Below are positions 1 through 15,200 of a stretch of 64,000 nucleotides of DNA, in pieces. The notes under the pieces are model-generated. The model was not told the origin of the DNA. It did not search any database and worked only from the letters and a program-made list of their open reading frames with translations. Both the position numbers and the translations under genes were made by a program. The stretch comes from Hydractinia symbiolongicarpus (Eukaryota; Cnidaria; Hydrozoa; Anthoathecata; Hydractiniidae): contig NC_079876.1 of the NCBI RefSeq assembly GCF_029227915.1, positions 17,112,001 to 17,176,000 of the forward strand. The letters run 5' to 3'. How positions within the stretch are numbered: position 1 is the first letter of the stretch; every line of letters starts with the position of its first letter.

Positions 1-1193
1 ATCAAAAATTCCATCTTCTAGCTTAACGTGTCAAAAAAAAATCTTCACATCCACGTAACAATTTCACTAAAAGTTCAATCTTTCAAAGTTAAGCAAAATA
101 AATAATTTAAAATCTCGAAAAAGTTAAATGGCTGTTATTTTCTTTTTTTTTACTTGTAAATGAAAAAGAGAGAGAGAGAGAGAGTTAAGTTGCAATGAAA
201 TTCAAAGATTGCTTTAATAGGTGGCGAACAAGATGTTTATTTTAGAAGAATCACTTGAGGGACAAGGATGGCTCCTAGTGTTGTAACTCATGTTGCTAGC
301 TTCAAAAAGCTATTGCCGTTCCTAATCTTTTTATCAAGTTCTTCTTTTGCATACAAATATATTGGAAAGGCGAAATAGAAAAGAAAAATGCAAAGACACT
401 ATATAGGGCTTTTCTGTTTTTGTAACTTGAAGAAAAAAGAAAAGAAAGAAAAGCGAAAAAGAGAATTTTTGAAAAAAGAAATATAATTTTAATAATTTAT
501 CAACCATAATATCACACCATGTTGTCGCAAAGTCATCAGTTTTAAATTAACCATCAATTAAAAAAACAACAACAAACAAGAAAACTTCTAATGTACTTTA
601 AAAACATCGCTTTCAGACGAAACCTGATGGACCCGCCCTTTAAAAAAGAGGCCTGATTAGCCTGCTCCATTGTACGCACGAAATATTCATAGAGAACCGG
701 CCTTGGTAAGCCACCTCTATATAGCCTCAACATTCTCCATATTTTTTTCTCATAACAAAGACTTTCAACTTAGCACTGAAAGCTTACCTCTTACCTCCCG
801 AAAAAAAAAAAAGTTAAGCTTATATGAAAGACATTTGAAAGTAGTCTAGGAATCTTCTTACTTTTTTGAAAAATCCTTACTGGTTCGAGATATAGGTCTC
901 AAACTTCCAATAATTATGCGAAATTATGACATCACCAACTAGCTCTAAGTTTGTAGTAACTAAATACTAAAATTTATGTAAAATGGTCAAAATGTCAAAA
1001 CGGAATGACTAAAAAAAATTTTAAACCACCTCACTGAAAGCTAGATCATGATGTCATGCATAATTAGTAGAACTAGCCGTTAGCCCGTGGAAAAATCCAC
1101 GGGTTCGCCCTAGATAATTTTCCAGTTCTTGCATATCCAGCGGGAGGTAAACTAGTTAACAATGGGTTCAGGTAAACATCACAAACTAATTAC
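1..1193. other. intronic or intergenic AT-rich DNA left of the last visible PATJ-like exon
   Basis: Must be intron of the PATJ-like gene, because the exon ending at 1194 has a splice donor. It holds a (GA)n run at about 166-184 and the head of a dispersed repeat at 1071-1115. No exon was recognised. Confidence 0.6.
1071..1115 (+). repeat. dispersed repeat head with GCCCGTGGA/TCCACGGGT hairpin (copy 1)
   Basis: The start ACTAGCCGTTAGCCCGTGG folds on AAAAA with TCCACGGGTT. The same head recurs at 7370-7410, so this is a dispersed element. No coding sequence is present. Confidence 0.6.
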
Positions 1194-3231
1194 CTGGACT
1201 GTGTTCGTCAGTAGTACTGACATCAGTACCATGGATTGTTGTGTAGCCAATAAAACCACCGAGTGAAGCGGCGTCAAGATGATCGCTATCATCAGGTGGT
1301 ATACTAGCATCTGGTTCCTCTGCAGTAATGGCTGTTGCGTTTTGCTTCCGCACACCTATTATGACTGGACCTAAACAAAAACAAAATTCACAAAAAAAGG
1401 TCTTGTTAATTTACTTTTTTTGTAATTTAAGGTCTCATACAGAATTTATCAATTACAATTGAATAACAAGAGGAGGGGAAGAAACCAGAATATAACAATA
1501 TATATAACAATGGTCACAGTTGCAATTTTAAATACTAAAATGCAGACAATTTCTCTCAATGACAAAACTTCCAGAGCGATGAGACCCCAAGACATTTGTG
1601 GACCTTCTAAAAATATAGGTACAGAGAGCCTGTTAAACACACAAATAAGGTGTTTGAGATTTGAATGATGTTGTTAGAGACACAGAAGTAATACATCTGA
1701 CAAGGCTTATGTCAGATTATTGTAAGAACACAAAACATACACATGATGCGTTCATGCTACTATCACAAACAGGAAAATTTACATTCATCACACATTAATG
1801 GTCAATCAAACAAAATTTTCAATAAAATAAGGATGTATGGCCTGGATTGGCTTGTTGTTATTTGCACACCAATATTTTACTACCTTATATTAGAGCAAGT
1901 TTGTAAGCAATCTGAAATGTTTATAGACAGATCATCAACTTAAAAAAAGACAGATTTATATAATGTTCATTCATCTATTTTGTTTCAAACTCAATCCATT
2001 ATTGAGGATCTTAACTTCAGAGAAAAAATCATCCATATAATGTTCACCAGTCAGATATGTTTCAAACTTAAGCTCTAACACTAAAGATGGTTAAAATAAT
2101 AGATCGAAATATATATTTTGTCAAAAAATTAAATTGCTCAATGTCGGTTTAATGTCGGTTTTAACTACGGAAATGAATTGAACGAAACTTTTCAGCGTCT
2201 TTTTATCTTTTCCTGTTGAAATTACTAACAGGTGCGCAAGTAGTATTGAAAAGTCTTCAAGAATAAATCCTCACTCTAAAATTTTACAAAAAGTTATTTT
2301 TTTTTATTTACTGCAAAAATAAAAGCCCATAAAATCCACTAAACTAAATCGAACGCAATAATTATACGAAAATATTTTGCAAAGATAACTCCCCACAAAA
2401 TCTATTGAATTTGGTCAATCGTGAAAATAAATTCTGCAAAAATGTGAAGAATTTGTGGGTTTTTTTGAATCGTGAAATTTTCATCTGCGAAAATTTCTAA
2501 CAATAAAGTAGTTATGTTTCAACCTACAAGCTCTGATGTAACCCCCTCCCCAACAACTCATTAGTTACACACCTTTAGGGATTGCTTTCAGTGTCTGTAC
2601 AGCCATTTCTAAAGTGACATTGTCAAATCTCACATCATTGACAGAGACAAGTTCATCCCCTGATTGCATGCCACCATTTAGTTTAGCAGCACCTCCTGCA
2701 ACCAGACTTTTTATGACAATTACTGTTTTATCTGGTTCTCGTGGATCCTGAAATGAAGGGTAATAAGAAAATAATAACATAAACAAATTCTCAATTCCGA
2801 TTTATCTTTCTATTATTAAAACACAGTACGAAAACACAAAACTTGCACTGAAAAAGAATAATTTAAAAGCATTTAAAGAGTTATACAAGGGATTCGTGCA
2901 GCAGTTTACATGCGCATAAAAAAAGTTACACCAAGCACACATCCTAAGTTCAAAAAAAAAAAAAGTCAATATTCATGTGACTCAAAATGCAGCAAGATCA
3001 AGACAGCGAAACAACGGTGGAAATAAGCTCAACAACAATGACAAACTTAAAGTCACGAACATCCTAACTATTCATAATATCTAGTTATTTATCATGAGAT
3101 CAAAATAATTAATTAAACAAGATGGTTAACAATCCTTTTTACCTGACAATCTAGTATGCTAAAACCTAGACCTTGATCTTGCTTCTCTAGTTCGAGATAC
3201 GTAATTTCTTCTGGGACAGGTATTTCTGGTC
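1194..3231 (-). CDS. PATJ-like exons: PDZ5 and acidic linker (3231-3143, 2747-2573, 1370-1194)
   Basis: PDZ5 is split as QGLGFSILD (3231-3143) plus [18 protein letters not shown] and GDELVSVND (2747-2573). The 1370-1194 exon closes with a Ser/Asp-rich stretch of about 58 residues ([13 protein letters not shown]) without domain signature. Its donor CCAG|GTAATT shows that the gene goes on to the left of the window. Confidence 0.83.
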
Positions 3232-6200
3232 CTAAATAGATGAAGACAAAAATATTTGAAAAAACACTAGTAAATACAATGTTTATGCTAAAAGTATAAA
3301 ACAAGAATATTTTACAACATTTCCGGTTTGCAGTAGTTTAAAACAAGATCCTTTTTTTTAAATTTAATACAATTTTTTTTCCTCAGTAGCACAAAATAGG
3401 TAATGAATAATTGAACAGAAACTTTCCTCCCTTTTTATCCACTGTACACAGGTTGTATTTCTTCTATATGAAAACATGAAGGAAAGCTTTCCCCCTAACA
3501 ATCCCTGATGGTTGCAATATGACAACATGAGTAAAAAATCAACAGTTTTTTAATCTTAAGAGCAAATAAAGAAGACAAACTTCACAAACCATATCCTTCT
3601 TTGTGACGAGCTATGATTAATCGTATGTGTGTAGGTAAGCTTTGAATTAAACGAACAACTTCTGGATGGGTTAGATCTAAGATGTAAACTCCATTCACTT
3701 CAATTAAAAAATCGCCAGGAATGACACGTCCAGTCTGCCCCACTGGACCTTCTGGGTGTACTGAATGTATTCTGTGGGATAAGCAAATGTCATCTACAAG
3801 ATAAAAAAAGACAAATCAAATTTCAAAGCAGAAGAAGACATATCATACCCACCGGCCTTTTGTAGAGCATTTTCTTTTAAGAAATAGGCCCAATTCTCGG
3901 CTGATTTATGCTGGAAACTATAAAAGTGTAAGCAGGCCCTTCTTACTTAAAGATCAGCATGAAAATAGGATTGACACGTTAAGTGGTTGTCTCGTTGAGC
4001 AGTTGTTGTGCTTGCAAATAGATTCTTAAAATCACTAGACCATCTTTGCAGGAACCTGCAGAACTCATCCTGGGTTAATAATTTGCAGAACTTTATAGTG
4101 TGGTTGCATGCTATAATAAATGTTATCCTCACATGAGAAACGAGGGTTTAGTCAGCAATAACAAATAAAACCTCCAGTTATGCTCGATTATTAATTTTCT
4201 TTTCTTTTTTTCATTCATAGACCTGCAGGGTCTTTGAATTTACAAAGAAAAAACTTATAAGACAAAAGTTTTTTTCGTAACTTCTCAAATAATTTAATCA
4301 TAGTATTTTTCAAAACACGCAAATAATAGTGCCTGTAAAATATGAGAAAATCATAAAACAACCACGTTAGAATTTTTTTATTAAGTTAAAAAATATTCAA
4401 AAAGCACTGTTCATTTCAAACACCAACAAAATGATTATTTTGTATGTTGCTCTAGGAGCTAGAAGATATATCAGTAAACACAATAAAAATAAACAATCTA
4501 GTGTCTTCTGATGTGAAACACCAAAGAGGATTAATTAGAAAGATGTCTAAGATGTCTAACGTTGCAGTTCTATTAGCCACTATATTTTTTCTTTTCTTGG
4601 CAACATCTCAAGTAATTGATTTTCCACGTAACTTTAGCATTTTCTTAAAATTAATTAACATTAATTAACACTCGTTCAAATATTTTCGCAATTAACGTTT
4701 TCAAAATTGATAAAAAACCTACTGAAAAGATTAAAGAATTTCTAAGAAACTAATGAGAAAAATCTTGACCTGCAGACCACCAGCCAGCATTATGTAGATG
4801 CAAATTTTGTCTGTTAAGACTAATAATTAAAGAAATTATCATTTTTGCAATCAATGGTGAAATAGAAAATTTGTGCATTGTTAAAAAATTGCATCACAGT
4901 GAGCAAGGTTTAACAAAGGTCTCCAGAACTACAATCTCAACATATGGCAAAATTTTAACAACATATGCAACTTTACACAGATGGCATATAAGGTAAACCA
5001 ACAAAGCCAGCTCATCTTGATGTAATGGTATCAGGTATCAGATAAAAAAATGTTGATATAAAACTTACCTTGGCGTTCTGTAGATCCTTCGACACTGATT
5101 CCTAAACTACCGTTACCAGCAAATTTTGAAAATTGTGCAACCTACAAGCAAAACATTGGCTAAATAAAATGTGGAATGTGATGAAAACAAGTAAACATGA
5201 TTAATCAGGTGTAAAAAAATACTTACAAGGTAACCAACAATTTTCAAATTATTAACAATAAATTATGAGTCTATTTTGTAAATTTTAAAGAATGGTGTTC
5301 AAAAAGTGTTACAAAAGAGTTAAATTAACAGCTGATTCGGCCAGTAACAATACAATAATGGTTCAAAGAAGAGGTGTAAATGTAATCAATCTGTAGTTAA
5401 GCCAGTACTACTTAAATTCTCGCTTTAATCATTAGAGTCAGCAGTCAACACAAGAAAGGACAAAGTATTGACATAGACTTTTTAATTTTTCTTCCATAAC
5501 TAAACTTACAAAGGTTTGTGTTTCTTTCCAGTTTTTCCAGGACTAAATCAACTTTTACTAATTTATCATGGTTTTTTTCAGATGCTGGTCATTATTATTT
5601 CAATTTTTATTTAAAATTATTTTAAGTAATACAACACCATTTACTCACATGAATCTCCAAGTGATCGCCAAGTATTGTTGAATATTTCGATTTCAAATCT
5701 TCTTCCACCTCCGGCAAAAGAGGTAATTCTGAAAAACAAAAGCATAATCAACTTAATTATACATTATACAAATACATCAAATCACAATAAAGAACAGGAT
5801 TAAAATAAGAGCATTTGGGTATGCAACCAAAGGAAATTGCTATCATCATTTCTTTTTTGCTAATTCTCAACTTAATAAAATCAAAGGAAATGCTCTATGC
5901 TATAAATACAATGACCTTGACTGTTAGCAATACTTTCAAACCTCTAAAAGCCCATAGCAACATATTGAAACAAATATTGTAACAAAACAACACAACAAAA
6001 ATAAACAAAAACAAAACATTTTTATAGGTTATAAGCATAAACCTTCACTTTACCGTAATGTTCACTGTTAGAATACGCCACAATCAAATCATCTTGCGAC
6101 AAACCTCTAACCAGGCCACTTTCATTGGGCGACCCAGTTAGTGTGCGTTCGTTTACTCTGGCTATTACTAGTGACACTATTTGACCTGTGTTTCGAAGCA

Positions 6201-9200
6201 TCTCAATAGCCTCCATGTTGTTCATTCCATGTAAACTTTGACCATCAACCTAAAAGAAAACAGGGCTTGGTCAATGTCCTTTATATACAGTAACATCTGT
6301 AGCCACTGTCTGGTCTGCCCTTCCTGATAAATCCATTTTTTTCCTCATATTTAATCTTTCATATAAACGGAACAAAATCTTACAAATGTATTTGGAAGTT
6401 TCATGGAGAAATTCATGTATGTTTAAAAACAACAAAACGTTTTTTGAATATTAATAATTCAAAATTGCAGCATTATATGTTTAAATTTGTAAAAAAAGAA
6501 ATTACTAAATATTGAATGTTATTTCTACAGTGTGCCCATGTAAAATTATGTTAAAGTAAGCATGTGAAATTATGGAAGCATTAGTTAAATGGCTTATGGA
6601 AAAATCCAATAAGGAAAGCCAAAGTAGAGATATATTTGTTGTTGATGTCAACAAATATCTATTTATAAAACTTCCCTTTTTATCCATTATGTAAAGCCTG
6701 AGACACTAATCAAAATCTTAGACGATTATAAAGGAGATTTTTTCGTAAAAAAATTTACAGAAAAATAGAGATTTTAGAGGATCAAATTTTATTTATTTCT
6801 TAGGTTACCTTAGGTCTGTTAATTTCTGATGTCAATAACAAATATGTTTAGAAAAGTATTACTTCTAGGATAAATAATTTGAAATTGCCCACATGAAGGT
6901 TAATAGTTTAAATCACTATAACAAATGCTAAATCTCTGTGACATAATATTAAAACTATCAAACTATTATCAGCGTACCTGAAAGAATAGAGGAGTTACAG
7001 AGGATATTTTGTCACATTTTCAACTTTTTGAAGACAATATAGAGGACTTTAAGTTTTTCAAAAAGAGGATTTTAGAGGATTTTAGGCCACCTGTTATATG
7101 TTACTGTGAGTTGAAAACAAATAACACTGGTATTCACTTGGTGTATGTTAATAAAAATACTACTGACCTTAATTCTTTTTTCGTAAGCATGTCATTTTTA
7201 AAACTTTGATGACTTTTTGTTTCTCTTACGCTTACAACGTAAAGTGTTAAAACACATTCCCTAATTCATTTTTGTCAGAGCTATCATTTTCCATTTTGAT
7301 GTTTGTTTGAGAAAAAACTAACACAACATGAGTTAATTTAATTATAAATGTGAGCCCTTAATATTTGATTACTAGTCGTTAGCCCGTGGAAAATCCACGG
7401 GTTCCCCCCTCCTTTTTATACCGCATTGCGTGCTTCTCGCTATTGCGCAGCTAAGCTACCATTTTGCGTGACAGACAGACAGACGTATACGGGTATTATA
7501 ATATAGATATAAATAAATCAACCCATAAATTGAGTTAAAAACTGATATTAAATTAACTGATATTAAATTAACAGATAATTGATATTAAATTCAAGCTGAA
7601 TCGTTTATTAAAAGGTCGCAATCATATACATTGTCCTTATATTCTCAACATTTCTACCACGGAATAAGATACTAATAAAGGGATTCCAAGATAATATAAT
7701 AAGTCCTTGAAAAGTTAAAGCATAGCTACCTCAATAATCTGATCATTCGGCTGAAGCCGGCCATCTTGGGCAGCAGCACTACCCTCTGGTATTTTTTGAA
7801 TAAATATTCCAGACAGATTTTCTAAAACGTAAAGCACACAATTAATTATATACCTTGAATGAAAAATTAGTTGAAGTATTTTTGAATAAAAACAAAAATC
7901 TATGTAGAACATACTCATTATTCTAGTACTGGCTCTATGAGAAGGCGTTTAAAAACATCACTCACCAGCAGCTTGATCTCCTACATATCCAGCAATCGTT
8001 ATGCCCAAGCCCTTCTCATTTTTCTTCAGTTTTACTTCAAATGTATCTACCTCAAAACCATCCTACAGTTTACAAACAAATGACACATGAAATTACACAC
8101 AAACATTAGAAACAAGCACAACTGTGCTTGTTTTTAATGTTTATATATGGCATTTCCTTGAGACAAGTAAGTGAACCAAAAGGCAATTTTGTGTATATAT
8201 TTGTGTAAGTACTTAATGTATTTATATTTTCTGCTCTGTGTTAAGTGTTAAACAACAAGTACGCACATATACATGTGGAATATTTACACAATTTTAAAAT
8301 ATTTGAGAAAGCCTGCAGATTCTCTGCAAATGATTTGTGTGCTATAAAGTTGTGACAACTTTATAAAAAAACTGTAATAAAAAAACAACATACTTTGTTT
8401 TGCTCTACAGAAACATATTCACTGTCAACCATTTCTCTAGATATCACTAATTTGACATTATTTCCAGATTTTCGAATAATATTCGCCACTTGATCGCTGC
8501 CCATGCCAGCTAGTTTTTCTTCGTTAATTTGCAAAATGTGATCACCACTTTTAAGACGACCATCTCGATCTGCAACACCACCAGGGACTATACTTCGTAC
8601 CATTACCCCAGAGTTTTTCCCACCAACAATACCAAAGCCAAGACCTGAACCATCATTGAAAAGATGAACTGTTTCTACTTGTCGCCAATTTGCACCTTCA
8701 ACCTGAAATTTGTAAACACAGATTGATACTGATGAATTTAAAAGGAGTACCAACAAAAGAAACTTATGGGATATATAGCAATGAAGGTCTCAGTATGCTG
8801 ATGTCAGCAAAGCCAAAGATATAACAATATAACAACAGAAAAAAGTAATTGTTTTTTCTAGAATACAGCACGAACAATAAACTCTTAACGAAAATTTAAC
8901 TTTTTGCGCTTCAACTCTATCATTAAAAACAGTTTGGCTTTTCTTGTGGTTTAATTGAATTATTGCAGAAAACGCTGCGCCAAATCTTTTAAAAATCGGA
9001 ATTTTTTTTTACATAATTAGTTACGAAAGATTTTTTTTAAATATTTTTTCTGTTTACCACAATCACGATTTTTTAGCTATACTACTAATCTTTCACCAAA
9101 AATATTCAGCCTCAACAATTCCTCTTTAAAGTAAAATTTATAAATAATTAATTAGTTCTGTCGAAAATAACTTTGCCTTATGCCCTTGCGAAATTGTACA

Positions 9201-12200
9201 AAAACAAAAGTTTTCCGCACACCCTTTTGATACAAGCAAACCAAGGTTCGTTTTAAAACAGAAGTCAATGAAAAATCATAAGATTGTAAAAAGTTAGAGC
9301 TTGTGAAAGCTACTTATTTTCTTCTTTATTGCATATTTATAAAGGAATATATCTGCTGACTCAGCAAATTAAAACATTAATGTGCCTGAATTTTCATGAA
9401 GTAATAAGGAAAATTTGTATTGATAATACACTGACTGAAAAATCTATCTGTTTAAACGGCTAAAAACGGGTTACTGCCACCTTAAATGCCATTTTTTCTG
9501 TGTTGAACTTTAATATTTATGCATTTAATTATGTTTTTCATTGTATATTGTACATCACATATTAAAAAAAAATAATTCGTTGCGAAGGCATATTAATTGT
9601 TTTTGGATATGAAAGTCATTAATTCTAGTGAATGAGTCATAAATTTGAGTGTTGCCATCTTACGGAAGAGGGTCACATGCCACAAAAAATGACTGGAGCT
9701 AGTTTAAAAAATTTTAACAAAGAAAATCTGGAGTAATATGAACTTTTAACAAAAAGTGGATATGTCATTGGGAATTTTTAATGAAATCTTTCAGGAAGTC
9801 CAACTTGTAAAAGTACCTCAGGATCCCTTTAAAACAATCTTAATTGATTGAACCCTAATTATTTTTTATTAGGAGCTTAAATTTAATTGAGTTTCTTTAT
9901 CATTATTTGCTGACATCTACAATAAATGTTTACGGGGAATTTGCATGAGTACAATGATCAAATAATGCATTTTCCACCACATACCTGTGAATTTGATACA
10001 TCTGTTGCAATGCTAGATGTAGATATGATAGAGTCATTGCGTGATCTCTGTCTTTCCTTTTGTGGGACACCTCCTCGCGCAATGACAATTTCTACTGTGC
10101 CTCTCGTTTGTTGCAGAAAAGATATGGCTTCTTGGTGTGACACAACACTGTCTCCATTAATAGCTAATATTTGATCCGATTCTTGCAATCGTCCATCCCT
10201 ACCACAAATTAACATTTTTCATAAATACAAAATACAGAATACAGAATAAGAATGTTTAAAAATGTTTAATGTTCCCTGCAACAACAAAAAATTCACAGAC
10301 CTAGTTAGGAATGACTTGTTATTTTTTGCTACTGTTACCTCTTGAAATAGCTTTCAATGATTTTCTTATATACCAGAGAAAAAATATTTATAATAAATAA
10401 AAACTATAAAATATTATGTAATAAAAAAATGGTTCATTCAACGCAAAACAAAAGGCATTTAAATAAATCAATTTAAGCCTTTAGAAGAATGGATTATATC
10501 AACCATAAGTGGTTATTAACTCTTTTCAATGATGTTGTTGAAGCTCAAAAAATTTGTCAAATGAATTTTCAATTAGAGCTTATAATGGTTACAAAGTTTC
10601 ACACATCGCTGTAGAAGGCAAAATGGCCACGTTCTAAAAAAACAATTTATTTTTTGCTGTTACATTTTCAATTTTTTTTGTGCTTGCAATCGCATAAGTC
10701 TTACAGATTCCTTTGTGTTATTTTTCTGTCAGAAAATATTTGCAGACACAAGCTTATCTAATTTAAACATACTTAAAACAAATTATTACAAAGGCTACGC
10801 TTTAGAATGTCAAGCCAATAAAAATGAAGATGGCACCACAGCGACAAGGGTTAGGGTTTGGATTCCATATAGCACTTTAATTTTTATAATTTTATAATCA
10901 AATCCTTACTACTAGCAAAGACTTACTAGTAAAAAATTCCACAAATTTATTCCAAAAAGGAAATCATGAACCACAAAAAGCTGTCAATAAAACACCGCCT
11001 GCAATACAATGCAATATTATACACAACAATCCCCAAAGAATTCTCACAGAAAAAAAATTAAACAAGTATATCCAGGCTAGAGTATTCTCTACAAAGCTAA
11101 TCAGCACGCAATATTGAAATCTTGTTGACATAAATCGTCTAACCTGTCAGCAACACCTCCTGGCTGCAAATCTTGCACAAATATACCAAGCTCTCCTCGA
11201 TTTTCACTTTTTAATCCCACAACACTAAATCCTAGACCACCAGTAGCAGGTTTTTGTAGTTTAATAGTTTGAATTTCTCTCCCATGTCCATCTACAATGA
11301 CTGGATCTAAGGAAAGCAATGGTGTTGGTCAATTTCATTGAAAGATTAATAACAGTGTTGAAAAAATAAACACATTCATTTTTTTAAGGAAAAGGCAGAA
11401 ACCGTACATGCTCTCTACACGATCAATACCTTTTTACTTAGGTTAAATTAATTAACAAACAAAATCCTAAATTTACTACCCTTTTTTGAGGCTTTTAAAT
11501 CTGCTATAATGTCTGATAGGCTTTCCCAAATGAAATAAAACTTGGAAAAGTTGTAGTATGTCATTGGAGAAAAAAATTAATTATGTCAGCACTTTTTTGT
11601 GACATCACCAGAAACTAAAAATTTGTTCAAAATACATGTCTGCCTAAAGTCCAATTCAGTACTTCTAGGATGAATTTGAATATTCTGTTTAGAGTTCTTG
11701 AGAGCTAAATAAAAGTTATCTAACATATCTTCTGGTTTTTGTTAACTCATACGCACGAAGTAGTGTGATATGTTGGTTTACCCTTTCATTGTGGTGGCGA
11801 AGTTCAGGACATTTTCATCACACTGGATTCGAATCATTGTTATTGCTCATTTCACTGGATTAAAAATTCTCTACTATTTCCTTGCGTAAATGGAAAGCTG
11901 ATGTTTTGTTGTGCTTTGCTTATATAAAATTATATAAAGTTAAAAAAAGTTCTTCCTCCTTTATCGAAGCACGACCTTTAGTTAAGATTGAGGAAGAAGC
12001 TGTTATTGCTGTGCTATCTCTGAGTTTTCGAAATTTTGCAAGCAAAAGTAAAGTAAAGTGAAAAATATATTTAAAATCAAACATCAACAATTTTAGGATG
12101 ACTTGGAAGGACGCTATGATTTTATGTTACAATAATATTTCTTTCTCTCTGTAGAGTTCCTTATAGCTAGCTAGAATTTTAAGGGCTTATGCAGGGAAAT

Positions 12201-15200
12201 TTTTATTTTTTTATTTTTAGCGAAACAAACGAACAAGCAGACAACCAAACCGATGTGTATATATAGCTTTATTTTTCATTTTTTATTATTTTTATCAAAC
12301 GAATATTTATACTGGATATACATGTCAACTAAAAGCTGCTATAAATATGTGTCCAGTTAAAATATATAAAAAGACATTAAAATATAAATCTATGTACATA
12401 AATAATAAAACCAAGTATGATGGACACACAAGAATCAAGGACTGGTCAAAAATAAAGAAGTCGGGTGAAAAAGAGTTTAAAAACCTAGGAAAAAAAGATT
12501 GAAAGCAGAGACAAACTGGGAAACCAATTTAAAAGACTGGCTAAAAGACCTAAGTATTATAAATAAAAAACTAATTGAAATGTTCATTTAAAAATGTTTT
12601 AAAATCAGACATGCCTAAAGAACGGGCCTCTAGAGGAAGTGTATTATAAATTTTTGCTCCCATGAAAAAAAAACTTTTTCTGGCATGCTCTGTTTTAATT
12701 TTTGGAATAGTAATCAACTTCCTGTTATTTCTCGTGTTCATTTCATGATCTTGAGCGTGAAATAGTTCTGAAAGACATTTGTTGCAGTATCATCAAGACT
12801 CCTTTTGACAACCAAACACGCACGTTTTTTATTTTCATTTACTATTGATTTAAGCCGATTGTTCGGATCACTATAGTCTCTACAACTATACACAACACGC
12901 AAAGCTCTCCTGTGCAGGGAATCCATTTTGTTACGCTGAGTGTTTGTGAGTGCCAAGAGATGCAGCCCACAATAGGTGAACTTTGGCATCACCATACTTT
13001 GATAAATTGATTTGAACTTTCGATAAGGACACCAGGATACTTATATTCGTTTGCTATGGTCAACTGTGATGTTAAAGTTGACCAGCTGATTTTTTACTTC
13101 CTTTGATGTTCCAAATAATAGAGCCTCAGTTTTTCCTTTCTTCAGAATAATTATAACTTCGTTTTCTTTGCACCACGATGAAACGGCATCAAGATGTGCA
13201 TTCATTTTTGTAGTTATGTCTTCAACGTTTTTCGAATTGCAGTACAATACGGTCTCATCAGCATATTTAATGAGCTTTGGATATTTAATGACATCGCCAA
13301 GATCATTGAAAATCAGCAGAAATAAAAGAGGACCAAGGATAGACTCTTGCGGTACTCCAGAACATATATCAAAGCTTTCGGATTCACATTGATCAAATTT
13401 GACATTAGCTGTACAACAAAAAAGATAATCTTTAAACCAATCTAGTTCACGATCATATATTCCATATTTTGTAAGTTTCGATAGCAATTTAGAATGACTA
13501 CTTGTGTCAAATGCTTTCGTAAGATCTATAAAACACGCACCAACGATATCTCCTTTATCAACATGTGAACTAATATCATCTAATAGTATGGTAACTGCTT
13601 GTTCGATTCACATATCCTTACGAAAACCAAATTGACGTGAATACAAAAGTTCGTTTTCCTCCAAGTAGCTGTAAAGCTGATTATGAACAATTTTCTCCAG
13701 AATTTTGGAAAGAAATGGTAAGATTGATATTGGTGGATAATTGTCAAAAGTAGATCGAGTACCAGATTTGTAAACCGGTATAATTTAGGCATTCTTCCAG
13801 GCAGTTGGTATAATCCCAGTTGATATCGATAGATTTATAATGTGGCATAAAGGATGTTTTATTGAATGCTTCGAATCTTTCAGTAAAGCGGATGGAAGGT
13901 CATCGTTACCAGTGGCTTTCTTTCTTTTTAATTTGCTAAGGTGATCACAAACTTCATCTGGAGAAATATTTTTTTAGATAGAAGGTTTTGTAAGTCTTGA
14001 ACAATATATCTGACGGTTTTCTCCAGATCAAATCACATAAAAGCCACAACTTCGACTTTATCGATTGAACTATTGTTGAAAAGAATGATTTAAAGCTGTG
14101 CACGATCTTGTTGCTATCTTTACATTTCTCTCCGCCAATGTCAAACGTTTTGCAAGTTACATTTTCTGATGAGCTGGATGGATAAATCGATTTTAAAGTT
14201 TTCCAAGAGTTTTCGGGTTCATTAGCATTTTGTTCAAGCAAGTTCTTGCTATAGCTACTTTTGGAGGTCCGAAGCAGGATATTTACGCGATTTTTTTTGT
14301 TTTAGTACGCTCTTCGATCAAATTCAGATTTTGTTCCGCGGGATTTTCTTAATAATTTATCCCTTTAATTCATTGCAGCTTTAATTTCAGGTGTTAGCCA
14401 AGGTGCAGGTTTCGACTTTACGCGCTTCATAATAGCTATGAAGTTAAGAATCGTAGCTAAGAATTAAGATAAAGTTTCAATTTTCTTAAAAATTATTAGT
14501 TGATGTTTTGATTTGATTCTTAAACATGCACTCTTACAAAAGCACAACTTATATTGGGTTTTTCTTTCTGCATATTCTTTTGAAATAAACTGTCACGAGC
14601 TGAGGATGACAGCTTGCATAAAAAATATGTACTTTTTAAAACAAGCACCTGTCCGGATTGATAGGAATGGTTAAAGAAACTTAAAGCATGCAGAAGTTTG
14701 ATGACCTTGTAAACTGGACTTTCTTAAAAATCTTATTCAGAAATTATGTCAAAGCATGGCTTTCTTCTTTACTAGTTTTTCTTCCTCCTTTGACGCACAA
14801 TTTTTTAATTATTTTCATGAACAATTATTTAATTTTATTTATTCGCACCTAATACAAAATTCATTGATACTGGTCATTGATATCCAGATCGGTATCACAT
14901 TCACATTCTTTTGTTCTTGGTCGAAACGCTTACGATAGAATGTTTTTTGGTAAGTGTGATTTTAAACCGATCACGGTTTCTTGTTTTTATTTCAGATGGT
15001 AAAATGCCATATCAAGTTATTAGAAGACCCCTTGTGTGTGACTCTAATTTTTTGTAGCTCTGACTTTAGAAGTTAGTAAATTTAACCATTCTCTCTCACA
15101 TTTGTTTGGATATAGTCTGTTTGGGTATGTTTATAATCTTCTCTGTCTATTATATAAAGATTTTTCTTCTGAATAGTTTTCTATTTTTTAATATATCTAT

